Source: Mycobacterium europaeum
Lineage (GTDB): Bacteria; Actinomycetota; Actinomycetes; Mycobacteriales; Mycobacteriaceae
NCBI RefSeq assembly: GCF_002102155.1
Contig: NZ_LQOU01000032.1
Coordinates: 1-64,000, forward strand
Length of the DNA: 64,000 nucleotides
Direction: 5' to 3'
A program made the translations under genes and the position numbers. The notes below the pieces were generated by a model that had not been told where the DNA came from, made no database searches, and saw nothing but the letters and a program-made list of their open reading frames with translations. Positions 1 through 9,205 of the stretch are shown in pieces (the stretch's first letter is position 1; each line of letters opens with the position of its first letter).

Positions 1-266
1 GCCGGCTTGCCGTCGCGCACGGTCTCGGAGATGTTGCCCACCCGGCCGATCTCCACCCCGTTGTAGGTGACCTTCGACCCCGGATCCATCACCAGCCCCG
101 CCCGCGACGCCAGCATCGTCAGCTTGGTCTTCGGGGTGAAACCGCCGCGGAACTGAACGTAGACGAGCGTGAACACGATGGCCAGGGCCACCAGGACGGC
201 GACGGCGATCCAGCGGTACGGGGGGACGCGCTGAGAGTTGACCTGTACCGGGGAAGACGTGGTCAC
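1..266 (-). CDS. MCE-family protein, MceA-like, N-terminal part (cut by window edge)
   Basis: About 88 N-terminal residues are visible. A single membrane anchor (roughly residues 19-38, rich in V/A/L) is followed by YVQFRGGFTPKTKLTML and the start of the MlaD/MCE domain (GLVMDPGSKVTYNGVEIGRV). This is the usual opening of the A subunit of mycobacterial mce operons, whose products form periplasmic lipid or sterol importers with YrbE permeases and the Mce ATPase. The GTG start has an AGAGGTGAGG-type ribosome site just upstream. The rest of the gene, and presumably mceB-F, lie beyond the left edge. Which mce operon it belongs to cannot be told from this fragment. Confidence 0.88.
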   Translation of the reverse strand, partial: MTTSSPVQVNSQRVPPYRWIAVAVLVALAIVFTLVYVQFRGGFTPKTKLTMLASRAGLVMDPGSKVTYNGVEIGRVGNISETVRDGKP

Positions 267-444
267 CAGCGCCCCTCACCTCTGCGCCGCATCCCGGTGC
301 CGCGGCGGTGCCTTCCCCGTATCACGGGCTGTACACACACATGCAATAACGAAGTCCCCAGGAATGTACCTTGGCGGTCATTCACAGGCGAACCGCCGTT
401 CGCACAAATCAATCCGGCCCGTCGCCCGAGCTTGCGTTAGCGTC

Positions 445-939
445 ATGAGCGTGACCCTCAAAGACATCGCCCTGACCACCCTCGACGGCCGGCCGACCAC
501 GCTGGCCGAATTGTCCGATGGCGCAACGCTGGTCGTGAACGTCGCCTCCAAATGCGGACTGACCCCGCAGTACACGGCCCTGGAGAAGTTAGCCGAGGAC
601 TATCGCGGTCGCGGCCTGACGGTCGTCGGCGTGCCCTGCAACCAGTTCATGGGCCAGGAACCGGGCACCGCCGAAGAGATCCGGGAGTTCTGCTCGACGA
701 CGTACGGGGTGACCTTCCCGCTGCTGGCGAAGACCGACGTCAACGGCGACGACCGCCACCCGCTCTACGCCGAGTTGACCAAGGCCGCCGACTCCGCCGG
801 TGAGGCCGGAGACATCCAGTGGAACTTCGAGAAATTCCTCATCTCCCCCGCCGGTGAGGTGGTTCAGCGGTTTCGGCCCCGCACGGAGCCCGACGCCCCG
901 GACGTCATCAGCGCCATCGAGGCCGTGCTGCCGCGATAG
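445..939 (+). CDS. Glutathione peroxidase-family thiol peroxidase
   Basis: The 164-residue protein is the usual size for the short bacterial GPx/BsaA type. The peroxidatic cysteine is Cys37 in VASKCGLTPQY, with the partner glutamine near Gln71 (PCNQFMGQEPG) and the conserved WNFEKF at about 126-131, so the Cys-Gln-Trp-Asn active site is complete. Mycobacteria lack glutathione, so the reductant is more likely thioredoxin, as known for related bacterial and plant enzymes (inference). The reading frame is open well upstream, but the ATG at 445 begins directly at the conserved N-terminus (MSVTLKDIAL). It is divergent from the mce gene. Confidence 0.9.
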   Translation: MSVTLKDIALTTLDGRPTTLAELSDGATLVVNVASKCGLTPQYTALEKLAEDYRGRGLTVVGVPCNQFMGQEPGTAEEIREFCSTTYGVTFPLLAKTDVNGDDRHPLYAELTKAADSAGEAGDIQWNFEKFLISPAGEVVQRFRPRTEPDAPDVISAIEAVLPR

Positions 940-1060
940 GCGGCAGCAAACGGCTCGGCGGGCCGAAATCCACCCCGTTTCGCCCCCGCATATCGGGGCA
1001 GCGACGCTCACCATCAGGTTCAGCAACTGGCCCTACCGGCTTCGTCCGTTTCCGGCGAGT

Positions 1061-1075
1061 GGCCGAAAGTCCTCC
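1061..1075. promoter_or_regulatory. Candidate DosR-type box upstream of the dodecin/stress operon
   Basis: The sequence GGCCGAAAGTCCTCC resembles the imperfect palindrome bound by the hypoxia regulator DosR (GGGCC-AAA-GTCCC type). It lies about 95 bases upstream of the dodecin start. The two-domain universal stress protein downstream is a class of gene often in the DosR regulon. Similarity was judged by eye and one arm deviates. Nothing else recognisable was found in the 940-1168 intergenic stretch. Confidence 0.42.
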
Positions 1076-1168
1076 GGCGCGGAGTCCATCGCCACTTTTT
1101 GCCTCCGTCGCACCGGAGTTGAATGGTCACTGCCTGAGATCATCCGATATCGACCCTGGGAGGTCATC

Positions 1169-1378
1169 ATGTCAGGAGGCACTGTCGCTCGCGTCACCGA
1201 GATCAGCGCGAGGTCCGACACCAGTTTCGAAGATGCTGTGAAGACTGGCCTCGCCCGGGCCGAGGAGACCTTGCGTGGTGTCAAGTCGGCCTGGATCAAG
1301 GAGCAGTCGGTGGATGTGAAGGACGGCGGGATCGTGGCCTACCGCGTCAACATGCTGGTCACATTCGTCCTCGACTAG
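1169..1378 (+). CDS. Dodecin family flavin-binding protein
   Basis: The 69-residue protein matches dodecins, small proteins that assemble into hollow dodecamers storing FMN/riboflavin or CoA in bacteria. Visible family features are the N-terminal VARVTEISARSDTSFEDAV, the helix with LARAEETLRGVKSAWIKEQ (the Trp in the W-I-K-E region stacks on flavin in characterised dodecins) and the closing beta strand AYRVNMLVTFVLD. An excellent ribosome site (GGGAGG) precedes the ATG. It is the first gene of a co-directional trio with the DUF2267 gene (14-base gap) and the universal stress protein gene. Confidence 0.93.
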   Translation: MSGGTVARVTEISARSDTSFEDAVKTGLARAEETLRGVKSAWIKEQSVDVKDGGIVAYRVNMLVTFVLD

Positions 1379-1392
1379 AGCCGGAGGTAACC

Positions 1393-1824
1393 ATGTCGAC
1401 GAAAACCAAGGTCACGGCGCTCGATCACGCAATCGACTCCGCGCACACCTGGATCAACGATGTGGCCAGGGAGTTCGACACCGAGGATCGCGAATTCGCC
1501 TACCGAGTCCTGAGGGCTTGGCTGCACACCCTGCGCGATCGGCTCACTGTCGAGGCGTGCGCTCACTTCGCGGCCCAGCTCCCCGACCTGATCAGGGGCG
1601 TCTTCTACCAGGCATGGAATCCCACTGTCGTCCCCGACAAGTACGACGCCAAGGCCTACGCCGTCCGGTTCGCGCGGGAGGCGAACATCGCGCTCGAAGA
1701 CGTCGGCAAAGCCGCCGCCGCCACTACCGCGGCCGTCTCGCACCATCTGCCGGTTGCCCAGATCGACAAGGCGCTGGGTCAGCTCCCCATGGAAATTCGC
1801 AAGATGCTGCAGCCCCAGCAGTGA
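1393..1824 (+). CDS. DUF2267 domain protein
   Basis: The 143-residue soluble protein has the DUF2267 pattern: an N-terminal region with AHTWINDVAREFDTEDREFA, a central helix pair with LRAWLHTLRDRLTVEACAHF, and the motif QLPDLIRGVFYQAW. The family is common near stress genes in actinobacteria and proteobacteria but has no established biochemical role. A GGAGG ribosome site lies just before the ATG. The gene sits between a dodecin and a universal stress protein, so expression under stress or low oxygen is plausible (inference from context). Confidence 0.88.
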   Translation: MSTKTKVTALDHAIDSAHTWINDVAREFDTEDREFAYRVLRAWLHTLRDRLTVEACAHFAAQLPDLIRGVFYQAWNPTVVPDKYDAKAYAVRFAREANIALEDVGKAAAATTAAVSHHLPVAQIDKALGQLPMEIRKMLQPQQ

Positions 1825-1878
1825 ATCGATGCGCGTCACCTAATTCCTAGTCGCTTAACGAGAAAAGCAGGGAACGAC

Positions 1879-2766
1879 ATGTCCGGGCACGAAACCCATC
1901 GTGGCATCTTGGTCGGCGTTGACGGATCAGCCTCGTCGCTGGCGGCGGTGGACTGGGCGGCGCGCGATGCGGCGATACGCAATGTTCCGCTGACACTCAT
2001 GCATGTCATCGCACCGGTCGTGCCGGCGGTTGCGCCGTGGCCGGCGATTCCGATTCCTGAAGACTATTTCGAGCGGCAGGACGACAAGGCACGGCGAATT
2101 CTCGAGGACGCGCGCAAGGTGGTCGCCGACAGCACCGGCGACCATGGCCCGCCGTTCGTGTACAGCGTGGTGGTACGTGGCCCGACCGTTTCCACGCTCG
2201 TCAACGAGTCCAAGATCGCGGACATCATGGTCGTGGGATGCCGGGGCGAAGGCGCGTTCAGCCGGGTCCCGTTCGGCTCGGCCAGCACCGGCCTGGTGAA
2301 CTATGCGCATTGCCCGGTCGCGGTCGTCCATGATGAGGCCCCGCCGCGCCCGCAGGCACCGGTGCTGGTGGGGATCGATGGTTCGGCCGCATCAAAACTG
2401 GCGGCGGAGATCGCCTTTGATGAGGCCTCTCGCCGGGGCGTGGAGCTGGTGGCATTGCATGCGTGGTCGGACGTCAGCGTGTCGGAAGTGCCGGGTCTGG
2501 ATCTCGAGATGATGGAAGTGCAGGCGCAGCAGGCGCTCGCCGAGTGGCTCGCCGGATTTCAGGAGCGGTACCCCGATGTCAGGGTGCGACCCGTGGTGGT
2601 GTGCGATCAGCCGGCTCGTCAACTCATCGAGCACTCGGAGTCCGCACAACTCGTCGTCGTCGGCAGTCACGGTCGCGGCGGATTCGCCGGCATGCTGCTG
2701 GGCTCGGTGAGCACAGCCGTCGCGCATGCGGCGCAATCGGTGGTGATCGTCTCTCGCGAGTCGTAG
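1879..2766 (+). CDS. Universal stress protein, two USP domains
   Basis: The 295 residues form two tandem UspA folds (about 1-150 and 155-295). Each has an ATP-binding signature: [18 protein letters not shown] in the first domain and [18 protein letters not shown] in the second. This places it in the ATP-binding tandem USP class exemplified in mycobacteria by Rv2623 and Rv2005c, implicated in dormancy and growth control. It is the last gene of the dodecin-DUF2267-USP trio and is followed by a strong hairpin terminator. Which M. tuberculosis USP is the ortholog is not resolved here. Confidence 0.93.
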   Translation: MSGHETHRGILVGVDGSASSLAAVDWAARDAAIRNVPLTLMHVIAPVVPAVAPWPAIPIPEDYFERQDDKARRILEDARKVVADSTGDHGPPFVYSVVVRGPTVSTLVNESKIADIMVVGCRGEGAFSRVPFGSASTGLVNYAHCPVAVVHDEAPPRPQAPVLVGIDGSAASKLAAEIAFDEASRRGVELVALHAWSDVSVSEVPGLDLEMMEVQAQQALAEWLAGFQERYPDVRVRPVVVCDQPARQLIEHSESAQLVVVGSHGRGGFAGMLLGSVSTAVAHAAQSVVIVSRES

Positions 2767-2832
2767 CGGCGGACGTGGGTGCGCGCTCGGGCTACCTCAT
2801 CGCAATCGCGATGCCGGAACCCATAGTGTGGA

Positions 2833-2866
2833 AAACGGCCCCCGAAGAGATCTCCGGGGGCCGTTT
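2833..2866. terminator. Strong bidirectional hairpin terminator
   Basis: A perfect 12-base-pair stem (AAACGGCCCCCG pairing with CGGGGGCCGTTT) with a 10-base loop lies between the end of the universal stress gene and the 3' end of the convergent tRNA. The A-rich 5' arm and T-rich 3' arm make it read as an intrinsic terminator from either side. Confidence 0.85.
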
Positions 2867-2870
2867 CACT

Positions 2871-2947
2871 TGGTAGCGGGGACAGGATTCGAACCTGCGA
2901 CCTCTGGGTTATGAGCCCAGCGAGCTACCGAGCTGCTCCACCCCGCG
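2871..2947 (-). tRNA. Initiator tRNA-fMet (CAU anticodon), CCA encoded
   Basis: The 77-base cloverleaf has a TTCGAATC T-arm, anticodon CAT in the loop, and three consecutive G-C pairs (GGG/CCC) at the base of the anticodon stem. It also has an unpaired first acceptor position (C1 opposite U72). The last two features mark initiator rather than elongator tRNA-Met. The 3' CCA is encoded. The gene stands alone, downstream of the HD/dps-remnant region and facing the universal stress gene. Confidence 0.96.
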
Positions 2948-3100
2948 TTGGTGAATGACAGGTTACCGAACCGGAGCGAGCGCAACCAAATCGCGGGGTC
3001 ACCGGGCCCGCGGCGGCGAGATTGCCGCCGCGGTCGCGGATCGTGCGGCGACGGCATCCGTGAGCGCACGCTCGGTGTGCCGGGCCGGCGGCGTTGCGGA

Positions 3101-3217
3101 CTACGCTGCGCCGTTCTCCGACCTGAGCAGCCACGCCTCCTTCTCCAACGCGCCGATGAGCGCGTGCCGGATGTCCGCGGTCGAGGGGTCCGCGACCTCG
3201 ACGTTGCGGTTGTCGTG
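3101..3217 (-). pseudogene. Remnant resembling the C-terminus of a Dps/ferritin-like protein
   Basis: A 38-codon open stretch ends in TADIRHALIGALEKEAWLLR and a stop. This resembles the last helix of Dps-type miniferritins (a leucine/glutamate-rich helix with an aromatic-W-L-R pattern). No start codon is in frame. An AGGAG ribosome-site-like sequence sits just upstream, but the codon after it is ACG and belongs to another frame. The simplest reading is that the 5' end and the 3' end of a former gene were joined by an internal deletion. It lies directly downstream of the HD gene, as if once co-transcribed. The family assignment is tentative. Confidence 0.4.
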
Positions 3218-3243
3218 GGGTTCTCCTGTGTAGTGGTGATGGC

Positions 3244-3894
3244 CTATTCCGGCCAGGTGTTGTTCACGATGTTGTCGACGAAGTCGTCGGGAACGAAGTC
3301 GGGATCGAACCGTCGGAGCACGTCGGCGTTGCAGGTACCGAAGGTGGTCTGCGGGCGGTGCCGCATCCCGTTGGTGAACGCCGCGAGGATGCGCCGCTTG
3401 AACTCCGGGCGCGGGTGGGCTGCGGTCACCGCGGCAAGGGCACCGGGGGCCAGATCGTCGCGGCCGATGCCGAGCACGTCGGTCTCGACACCCGCAGACA
3501 CCAAAGCGATTTCGGGCTCGAGGAATTCGGGCACGCCCGGCGTGGTGTGCAGGGCGATGCCCAGCCACACCCTGTCGGCCTCGGATTCGTCGACACCACG
3601 TTGCGTCAGGAAATCCCGTGCCGCGTTGGCGCCGTCGACCTCGAAGCGGACCGCGGAAACGCGGTAACGGTCGGTGAGGCCCAGGTCGTGAAACATCGCC
3701 CCGACGTAGAGCAGCTCCAGATCCGGTTGCAGCCCGCGGCGAAGGCCCTGCAGCGCACCGAAGAAGAACACCCGCCGGGAGTGGTGGAACAGCACGTCGT
3801 CCTCGGCGGCGCGGATGAACTCGGTGGCCTCTCGCACCAGCGCGGTGTCGGGAACGCCGATGCCGGCAATGGTTTCGATGGACTTGGTGGCCAT
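3244..3894 (-). CDS. HD-domain protein, cyanamide hydratase-like
   Basis: The 216-residue protein has the metal-binding pattern of the HD superfamily: His38 in the FHHSRR region, His69-Asp70 in GAMFHDLGL, and a further His near 116 (GIALHTTPG). Overall spacing resembles the fungal and bacterial cyanamide hydratase (Ddi2-like) branch. Members are metal-dependent hydrolases or hydratases acting on small molecules; the substrate here is unknown. The ATG follows a good ribosome site. It is divergent from a DJ-1/AraC-type regulator, which may control it (inference). Confidence 0.8.
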   Translation of the reverse strand: MATKSIETIAGIGVPDTALVREATEFIRAAEDDVLFHHSRRVFFFGALQGLRRGLQPDLELLYVGAMFHDLGLTDRYRVSAVRFEVDGANAARDFLTQRGVDESEADRVWLGIALHTTPGVPEFLEPEIALVSAGVETDVLGIGRDDLAPGALAAVTAAHPRPEFKRRILAAFTNGMRHRPQTTFGTCNADVLRRFDPDFVPDDFVDNIVNNTWPE

Positions 3895-4035
3895 GATGTC
3901 GTCTCCCTTCCGAGTGACCCACCAGCCAGTCTGCGCCGCCGAGCGTTATCGGAGCGTGGCGGTTCCGGCCGTCAATCCCACAAATGGCGACACGCTCGCC
4001 TTGTCAACGGCCCGAGGGCCGGACACGATGATCGG

Positions 4036-5016
4036 GTGGCCGACCTGAGAACCACGCCTCGTACGGTGGTGGTAGTCGTCTTCGACGGGGTCAAACTGCT
4101 GGACGCCGCCGGCCCCGCCGAGGTCTTCGCCGAGGCGAACCGGTTCGGCGCCAGCTATGCACTCGAGATCGCGTCCGTCGACGGGCGCGAGGTGACAACG
4201 TCGATAGGGACGCCGTTCTCGGTCACCCGCAGCATTTCGTCCATCGAATCCGTGGACACCGTCATCGTCGCCGGCGGTGACGACTTGGTCGGCCGCCCAA
4301 TCGATCCCGCGCTCGTCGACGCGCTGACAACGGTGCCGGCGCGAACCCGGCGGCTGGCCTCGGTGTGTACCGGTGCCTTCGTGCTGGCCCAGGCCGGGCT
4401 GCTCGATGGCCGGCGCGCCACAACGCATTGGCGGCACACGGGATTGCTGGCGCGCGCCTTTCCCGGCATCGGTGTGGAGCCCGATGCGATCTTCGTCCGG
4501 GACGGCGACGTGTTCACCTCGGCGGGCGTGTCATCGGGCATCGACCTCGCGCTGGCCCTGGTGGAAATGGATCACGGCCCCGCATTGGTCCGCGAAGTCG
4601 CGCGGTCGCTGGTGGTGTACCTGAAACGCGCTGGCGGACAATCGCAATTCTCGGTGCTGGTCGAGGCCGATCCCCCGCCGCAGTCGCCGCTGCGAGCGGT
4701 CGTCGATGCGGTCGCGGGCGACCCGGCCGCCGACCACAGCGTGGCGTCGCTTGCGGTCCGCGCGTCGCTGAGCACTCGACAGCTGACCCGGCTCTTCCAA
4801 TCCGAGCTGGGGATGAGCCCCGCGCGCTATGTCGAGCTGGTTCGGATCGACTTTGCCCGTGGCGCATTGGAATCCGGCCGGTCCGTCAGCGAGACCGCGG
4901 GCTTGGCCGGCTTCGGCAGCGGCGAAACGCTGAGACGGGTGTTCGCCAGCCACCTGGGTATCAGCCCGAAGGCGTACCGGGAGAGGTTCCGGACGGCCGG
5001 AATGGCTGGGGCCTGA
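4036..5016 (+). CDS. GlxA-like transcriptional regulator (DJ-1/PfpI domain plus AraC helix-turn-helix)
   Basis: The 326 residues comprise an N-terminal class I glutamine-amidotransferase-like DJ-1 domain (about 10-185) and a C-terminal AraC/XylS DNA-binding domain (about 225-320). Cys111 sits in the nucleophile elbow SVCTGAFVL with His131 nearby. The C-terminal domain contains ASLSTRQLTRLFQSELG and ISPKAYRERF. This is the architecture of GlxA, CdhR and FtrA regulators, where the DJ-1 part senses a small ligand. A GTG start is chosen because the conserved domain begins within ten residues of it. The divergent HD-domain hydrolase is the obvious candidate target. Confidence 0.9.
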   Translation: MADLRTTPRTVVVVVFDGVKLLDAAGPAEVFAEANRFGASYALEIASVDGREVTTSIGTPFSVTRSISSIESVDTVIVAGGDDLVGRPIDPALVDALTTVPARTRRLASVCTGAFVLAQAGLLDGRRATTHWRHTGLLARAFPGIGVEPDAIFVRDGDVFTSAGVSSGIDLALALVEMDHGPALVREVARSLVVYLKRAGGQSQFSVLVEADPPPQSPLRAVVDAVAGDPAADHSVASLAVRASLSTRQLTRLFQSELGMSPARYVELVRIDFARGALESGRSVSETAGLAGFGSGETLRRVFASHLGISPKAYRERFRTAGMAGA

Positions 5017-5019
5017 GGG

Positions 5020-8013
5020 CTATTTGGTGTTGTTGTACTTGGTGATCGCGTCGTCCAACCGCTGCAGCGCGGCCCCGTAGGCGGCGAAGTCGCCCTTCTT
5101 CTGGGCGTCCTTGGCCGCCCCGAGCGCTGCCTGAATCTCTTGCAGCGCAGCGGATTTGGCCGGGGACAGTGCCACCGATCCGTCCGGTACCTGCGGCGCG
5201 GCGGCCGGCGGCGGCGCCCCCGGTGCCGCTCCCGGCGTACCGGCAGGCGGGAGCGGGCCCGCCGGCGGGGCCTGGGGAGCGCCGCCGGCCTCGGTGGGCT
5301 GAATGCCCGTCGCGGCCGCGCCCGCACCGGGACCGAACAGCCCGGTCAGGGCGTCGCGCACGGTGGGGCCGTAGCCGATCTTGTCGTTGTACATCATCGC
5401 CACGCGGATCAGCCGCGGGTAGGACGAGGCGGCGTCGCTGGCCCCCGGGGAGGCGTAGACGGGTTCGACATACAGCAGGCCGCCCTGGCCCACCGGCAGG
5501 GTGAGCAGGTTGCCCCAGCGGATGCGGTTCTGGTTGTCGCGCCCGATCACGCCGAGGTCCTGGGACACCGCCGGATCGGTGGTGATGGCGTTGTTGGCCA
5601 GCTTGGGCCCGTTGACCTGGCCCGGGACGGTCAGCACGGTGATCTTGCCGTACGTCGCCGGATCGGAGCTCGCGCTGATGTAGGCCGCCAGGTAGTCCCG
5701 CTTGAACCTGTTCATCGCGGAGGTCAGCTGATACGACGACGAATTGTCGTTCTTGGCAATGTTTTTCGCGACGATGTAATAGGGCGGCTGATAGCTGCTC
5801 GCGGTCGGGTTCGGGTCCAGCGGCACATCCCAGAAGTCCGAGGTGGAGAAGAACGTCACCGGATCGTTGACGTGGTACTTGGCCAGCAGCATCCGCTGCA
5901 CCTTGAACAGGTCTTCGGGGTAGCGCAGGTGCTCGGCGAGCTCGGGGGTGATGTCGCTCTTGGGCTTGACCGTGCCGGGGAAGACCTGCATCCACGCCTT
6001 GAGCACCGGGTCCTGCTCGTCCTGCTGATACAGCGTGACGGTGCCGTCATAGGCGTCCACCGTGGCCTTGACCGAGTTGCGGATGTAGGAGACCTGCTTG
6101 TCGGGGGCCAGCTTGTTGAACGCCACCTCGTTGGAGTCGGCGGTGGCCGATTCCAACGAGGTCAGTTCGGAGTACGGGTAGTTGTCCAACGTGGTGTAGC
6201 CGTCGATGATCCACACCAGTCGCTTGTTGACGATCGCCGGGTACACCGAGCTGTCGGTGGTCAGCCACGGCGCCACCGCCTCCACCCGCCGGGCCGGGTC
6301 GCGGTTGAACAGGATTCGACTGTTGGAGCCGATCACGTTGGAGAACAAGAAGTTTCGCTCCGCGAACTTGGCGGCGAACACGCTGCGCGACAGCCAGTCC
6401 CCGACGGGCACTCCCCCTAGCCCGGTGTAGGTGTAGTTCTTGGTGTCGGCGCTGGTCTCGTAGTCGTATTCGCGGTCGGCGCCGTTGCGGCCGACGATCG
6501 CGTAGTCGGCGGACGTGCTGGAGATGACCGGACCGTAGTAGATGCGCGGCTGGTCGAGCTGCGCCGGGCCGTCGGAGATCACGTTGCCGTTGGCGCCCAC
6601 GACGTTGACCAGGAATTCGGGATAGCCACCGTTTTGGTTGGGGTCGTTCGCGATTCCGCGCACGGTGTTGGCCGGCGAGGCGATGAACCCGTTGCCGTGG
6701 GTGTAGACGGTGTGCCGGTTGATCCAGTCCCGCTGGTTGTCGATCAGCCGGTCGGGGTTGAGTTCGCGGGCGGCGACGACATAGTCGCGCAGCGAGCCGT
6801 TGCGGTCGACGTAGCGGTCGATGGACAGCTGGTCGGGAAAGTAGTAGAAGTTCTTGCCCTGCTGGAACTGGGTGAACGCCGGGCTGACGATCGTCGGGTC
6901 CAGCAGCCGGATGTTGGAGGTGGTCGCCCGGTCGTCGGCCACCTGCTGGGCGGTGGCCTGCGTGTCGCCGGCGTAGGTCCGATAGGTCACCACGTCCGAG
7001 GTCAGGCCGTACGCCTGCCGCGTCGCGGTGATGCTGCGGCCGATGTATTCGCTTTCCTTCTGGGCGGCATTGGGTTTGACGCTGATCTGCTCGACGATCA
7101 GCGGCCACCCGGCGCCCACGATCAACGACGACAGCAGCAACAACACCAGGCCGATCGCGGGGATCCGCAAGTCGCGCAGGACGATGGCGGAGAACACCGC
7201 GGCCGCGCAGATCAGCGCGATCGCCATCAGGATCAGCTTGGCCGGCAGCACCGCGTTGATGTCGGTGTACCCGGCGCCGGTGAAGGGCTTCCCGCCGCGG
7301 GTGTGTGACAGCAGCTCGTAGCGGTCCAGCCAGTAGGCGACGGCCTTGAGCACCACCAGCAGCCCGACCAGGGTGACCAGCTGGATCCGGGCCGAGCGGC
7401 TCAGCGCGCCGGTGCGGCCCGACAGCCGGATTCCGCCGAAGATGTAGTGCGTCAAGAGGTTGGCGACCAAGGCGAGGAACACCGCCACGAACAGGTAGCT
7501 GAGCAGCAGCCGGTAGAACGGCAGGTCGAACGCGTAGAAGCCGAGGTCCTTGCCGAACTGCGGATCCCGGATGCCGAAGTCCCCGCCGTGCATGAACAGC
7601 TGGATCCGCACCCAGTAGCTCTGCGCGATGATGCCGGCCAGCAGGCCGATCGCGACCGGGACCCCGATGCCCACCAGCCGCAACCGGGAGAGGACGACGG
7701 CGCGGTACCGGGCCACCGGATCGTTGTCGTTGCTGGGCACGAACACCGGGCGGGTGCGGTAGGCCACCGCGAGGCCGGCGAACACGATCCCGCCCACCAG
7801 CAGACCGGCGACCAGGAAGACCACGAACCGGGTCACCAGCACGGTCGTGAACACCGAGCGGTAGCCGAGCTCGCCGAACCACAGCCAGTCCACGTACGCG
7901 TCGATCAGCCGCGGACCGGCCAGCAGCAAAGCGATCACACCCAGTGCGATCAGGATCAGAATCCGGCTACGCCGAGTCAGCTTCGGCATCCGTGCGGTGG
8001 GCCGCATCCCCAC
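5020..8013 (-). CDS. UPF0182 family large membrane protein (Rv3193c equivalent)
   Basis: The 997 residues begin with about seven transmembrane helices (within residues 1-310, including [19 protein letters not shown] and [17 protein letters not shown]). A large extracytoplasmic region follows, then a Pro/Ala/Gly-rich linker near 880-940 and a short C-terminal helical segment. This matches the UPF0182 family conserved in actinobacteria, whose function is not established. The ATG start matches the M. tuberculosis protein (MGMRP...). It ends 3 bases after the convergent regulator gene and is followed on the same strand by the PDZ/Lon-type gene upstream. Confidence 0.96.
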   Translation of the reverse strand: MGMRPTARMPKLTRRSRILILIALGVIALLLAGPRLIDAYVDWLWFGELGYRSVFTTVLVTRFVVFLVAGLLVGGIVFAGLAVAYRTRPVFVPSNDNDPVARYRAVVLSRLRLVGIGVPVAIGLLAGIIAQSYWVRIQLFMHGGDFGIRDPQFGKDLGFYAFDLPFYRLLLSYLFVAVFLALVANLLTHYIFGGIRLSGRTGALSRSARIQLVTLVGLLVVLKAVAYWLDRYELLSHTRGGKPFTGAGYTDINAVLPAKLILMAIALICAAAVFSAIVLRDLRIPAIGLVLLLLSSLIVGAGWPLIVEQISVKPNAAQKESEYIGRSITATRQAYGLTSDVVTYRTYAGDTQATAQQVADDRATTSNIRLLDPTIVSPAFTQFQQGKNFYYFPDQLSIDRYVDRNGSLRDYVVAARELNPDRLIDNQRDWINRHTVYTHGNGFIASPANTVRGIANDPNQNGGYPEFLVNVVGANGNVISDGPAQLDQPRIYYGPVISSTSADYAIVGRNGADREYDYETSADTKNYTYTGLGGVPVGDWLSRSVFAAKFAERNFLFSNVIGSNSRILFNRDPARRVEAVAPWLTTDSSVYPAIVNKRLVWIIDGYTTLDNYPYSELTSLESATADSNEVAFNKLAPDKQVSYIRNSVKATVDAYDGTVTLYQQDEQDPVLKAWMQVFPGTVKPKSDITPELAEHLRYPEDLFKVQRMLLAKYHVNDPVTFFSTSDFWDVPLDPNPTASSYQPPYYIVAKNIAKNDNSSSYQLTSAMNRFKRDYLAAYISASSDPATYGKITVLTVPGQVNGPKLANNAITTDPAVSQDLGVIGRDNQNRIRWGNLLTLPVGQGGLLYVEPVYASPGASDAASSYPRLIRVAMMYNDKIGYGPTVRDALTGLFGPGAGAAATGIQPTEAGGAPQAPPAGPLPPAGTPGAAPGAPPPAAAPQVPDGSVALSPAKSAALQEIQAALGAAKDAQKKGDFAAYGAALQRLDDAITKYNNTK

Positions 8014-8087
8014 TGGCTACGCTCCCTGCTCGATTGATCGACGGTGACAACTCTACGCATCGCGCGACCTGCGATCCCGGCCGTGCT

Positions 8088-9110
8088 TCAGCAGCTCGGC
8101 GGCTGGCCCCCGGACGTGATCGCGTGCAGCGCGTCGACCGCCTGGCTGAGGGTCTCGACCTTCACCAGGCGCAGGCCGGACGGATTGTCCGAGTTCGCCT
8201 CGTAGCAGTTTTTGGCCGGCACCAAGAACACGGTGGCGCCGGCGGCGTGGGCGGCGACCATCTTGTGCGTGATGCCGCCGATCTGGCCGACCTTCCCGTC
8301 GGCCGAGATGGTGCCGGTCCCGGCGATGAACTTGGAGCCGGCCAGGTCGCCGGTCGTCAGCTTGTCGACCACCGCCAGGCTGAACATCAAGCCGGCCGAG
8401 GGGCCGCCCACGTTGGCGAGGTTGAAGTTGACCACGAAGGGCGCCCAGGGCGCGGTGAGCACGGCGACACCGAGGAAGCCGTAGTCCCGATCCTTGTTCG
8501 CGCCCAGCGTAATTTGGGTGACGCCGGCCGGTTCGTTCTTGCGTCGGTAATCGATCGTCACCGTCTGACCGGGTTTGGTGCCCTTCAGCAGCCCCGTGAA
8601 CTGGTCGACGTCGGCCACCGGGGTGCCGTTGACGGCGTCGATGGCGTCGCCGTCCTTGAGCTTGCCCGCCGAGGGGCCCGGGTCGGTGACCCTCGCGACG
8701 GTCACCGCGGCCGGGTACTTGAGGTAGCCCAGGGCGGCGTACTCGGCGCTGTCCTCGGAATCCTTGAAGTCCGCGTTGTTGGCCTTGTCCACCTCGTCCC
8801 GCGACTTGCCCGGCGGGTAGATCAGATCGCGCGGTACCAGCTGCTCCTGGTCCGAAAGCCACAGCGTCAGCGCTTCCCCCAGGGTCAGCTCGTCGCGCTG
8901 AGACACCGTGGTCATGTTCAGGTGCCCGGTGGTCGGATGCGTCGCCGTGCCCTCGATCGCCACCACCTGCTTGCCGTCGACCTCGCCGAGCGTGTCGAAG
9001 GTGGGGCCGGGGCCCAGCGAGACGAACGGGACCGTCACCACCGCGAGCAACACGCCGAAGACCAGGATCGGGACCAGCGCGACCATCAGGGTCAGAATCC
9101 GCCTGTTCAC
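8088..9110 (-). CDS. PDZ-domain Lon-like serine protease (YlbL type, Rv3194c equivalent)
   Basis: The 340-residue protein has an N-terminal membrane anchor (about 4-30), a PDZ domain around 140-210 (DPGPSAGKLKDGDAIDAVNG) and a C-terminal Lon proteolytic domain. The catalytic Ser lies in NVGGPSAGLMFSL and the Lys in GGITHKMVAAHAAGA. There is no AAA ATPase module, so it belongs to the membrane-tethered, ATP-independent Lon-like group. The GTG giving VNRRILTLM was preferred over a start 15 codons upstream because it matches the family N-terminus. It is divergent from the zincin-like gene. Confidence 0.94.
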   Translation of the reverse strand: MNRRILTLMVALVPILVFGVLLAVVTVPFVSLGPGPTFDTLGEVDGKQVVAIEGTATHPTTGHLNMTTVSQRDELTLGEALTLWLSDQEQLVPRDLIYPPGKSRDEVDKANNADFKDSEDSAEYAALGYLKYPAAVTVARVTDPGPSAGKLKDGDAIDAVNGTPVADVDQFTGLLKGTKPGQTVTIDYRRKNEPAGVTQITLGANKDRDYGFLGVAVLTAPWAPFVVNFNLANVGGPSAGLMFSLAVVDKLTTGDLAGSKFIAGTGTISADGKVGQIGGITHKMVAAHAAGATVFLVPAKNCYEANSDNPSGLRLVKVETLSQAVDALHAITSGGQPPSC

Positions 9111-9205
9111 GCCGATCACACTAGACGGCGCCCGCGGCGGCCGGTTCAGCCACAAGCTGACCCGAGAGCGCCCGCCCCGTTTCCGCGGTGAGTACCGTTG
9201 ACGGT

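Noticed and set aside
3101..3922. 273-codon minus-strand frame spanning the HD gene
   Set aside because: Upstream part is an out-of-frame shadow of the HD gene; only its last ~38 codons resemble a real protein and were listed as a remnant.
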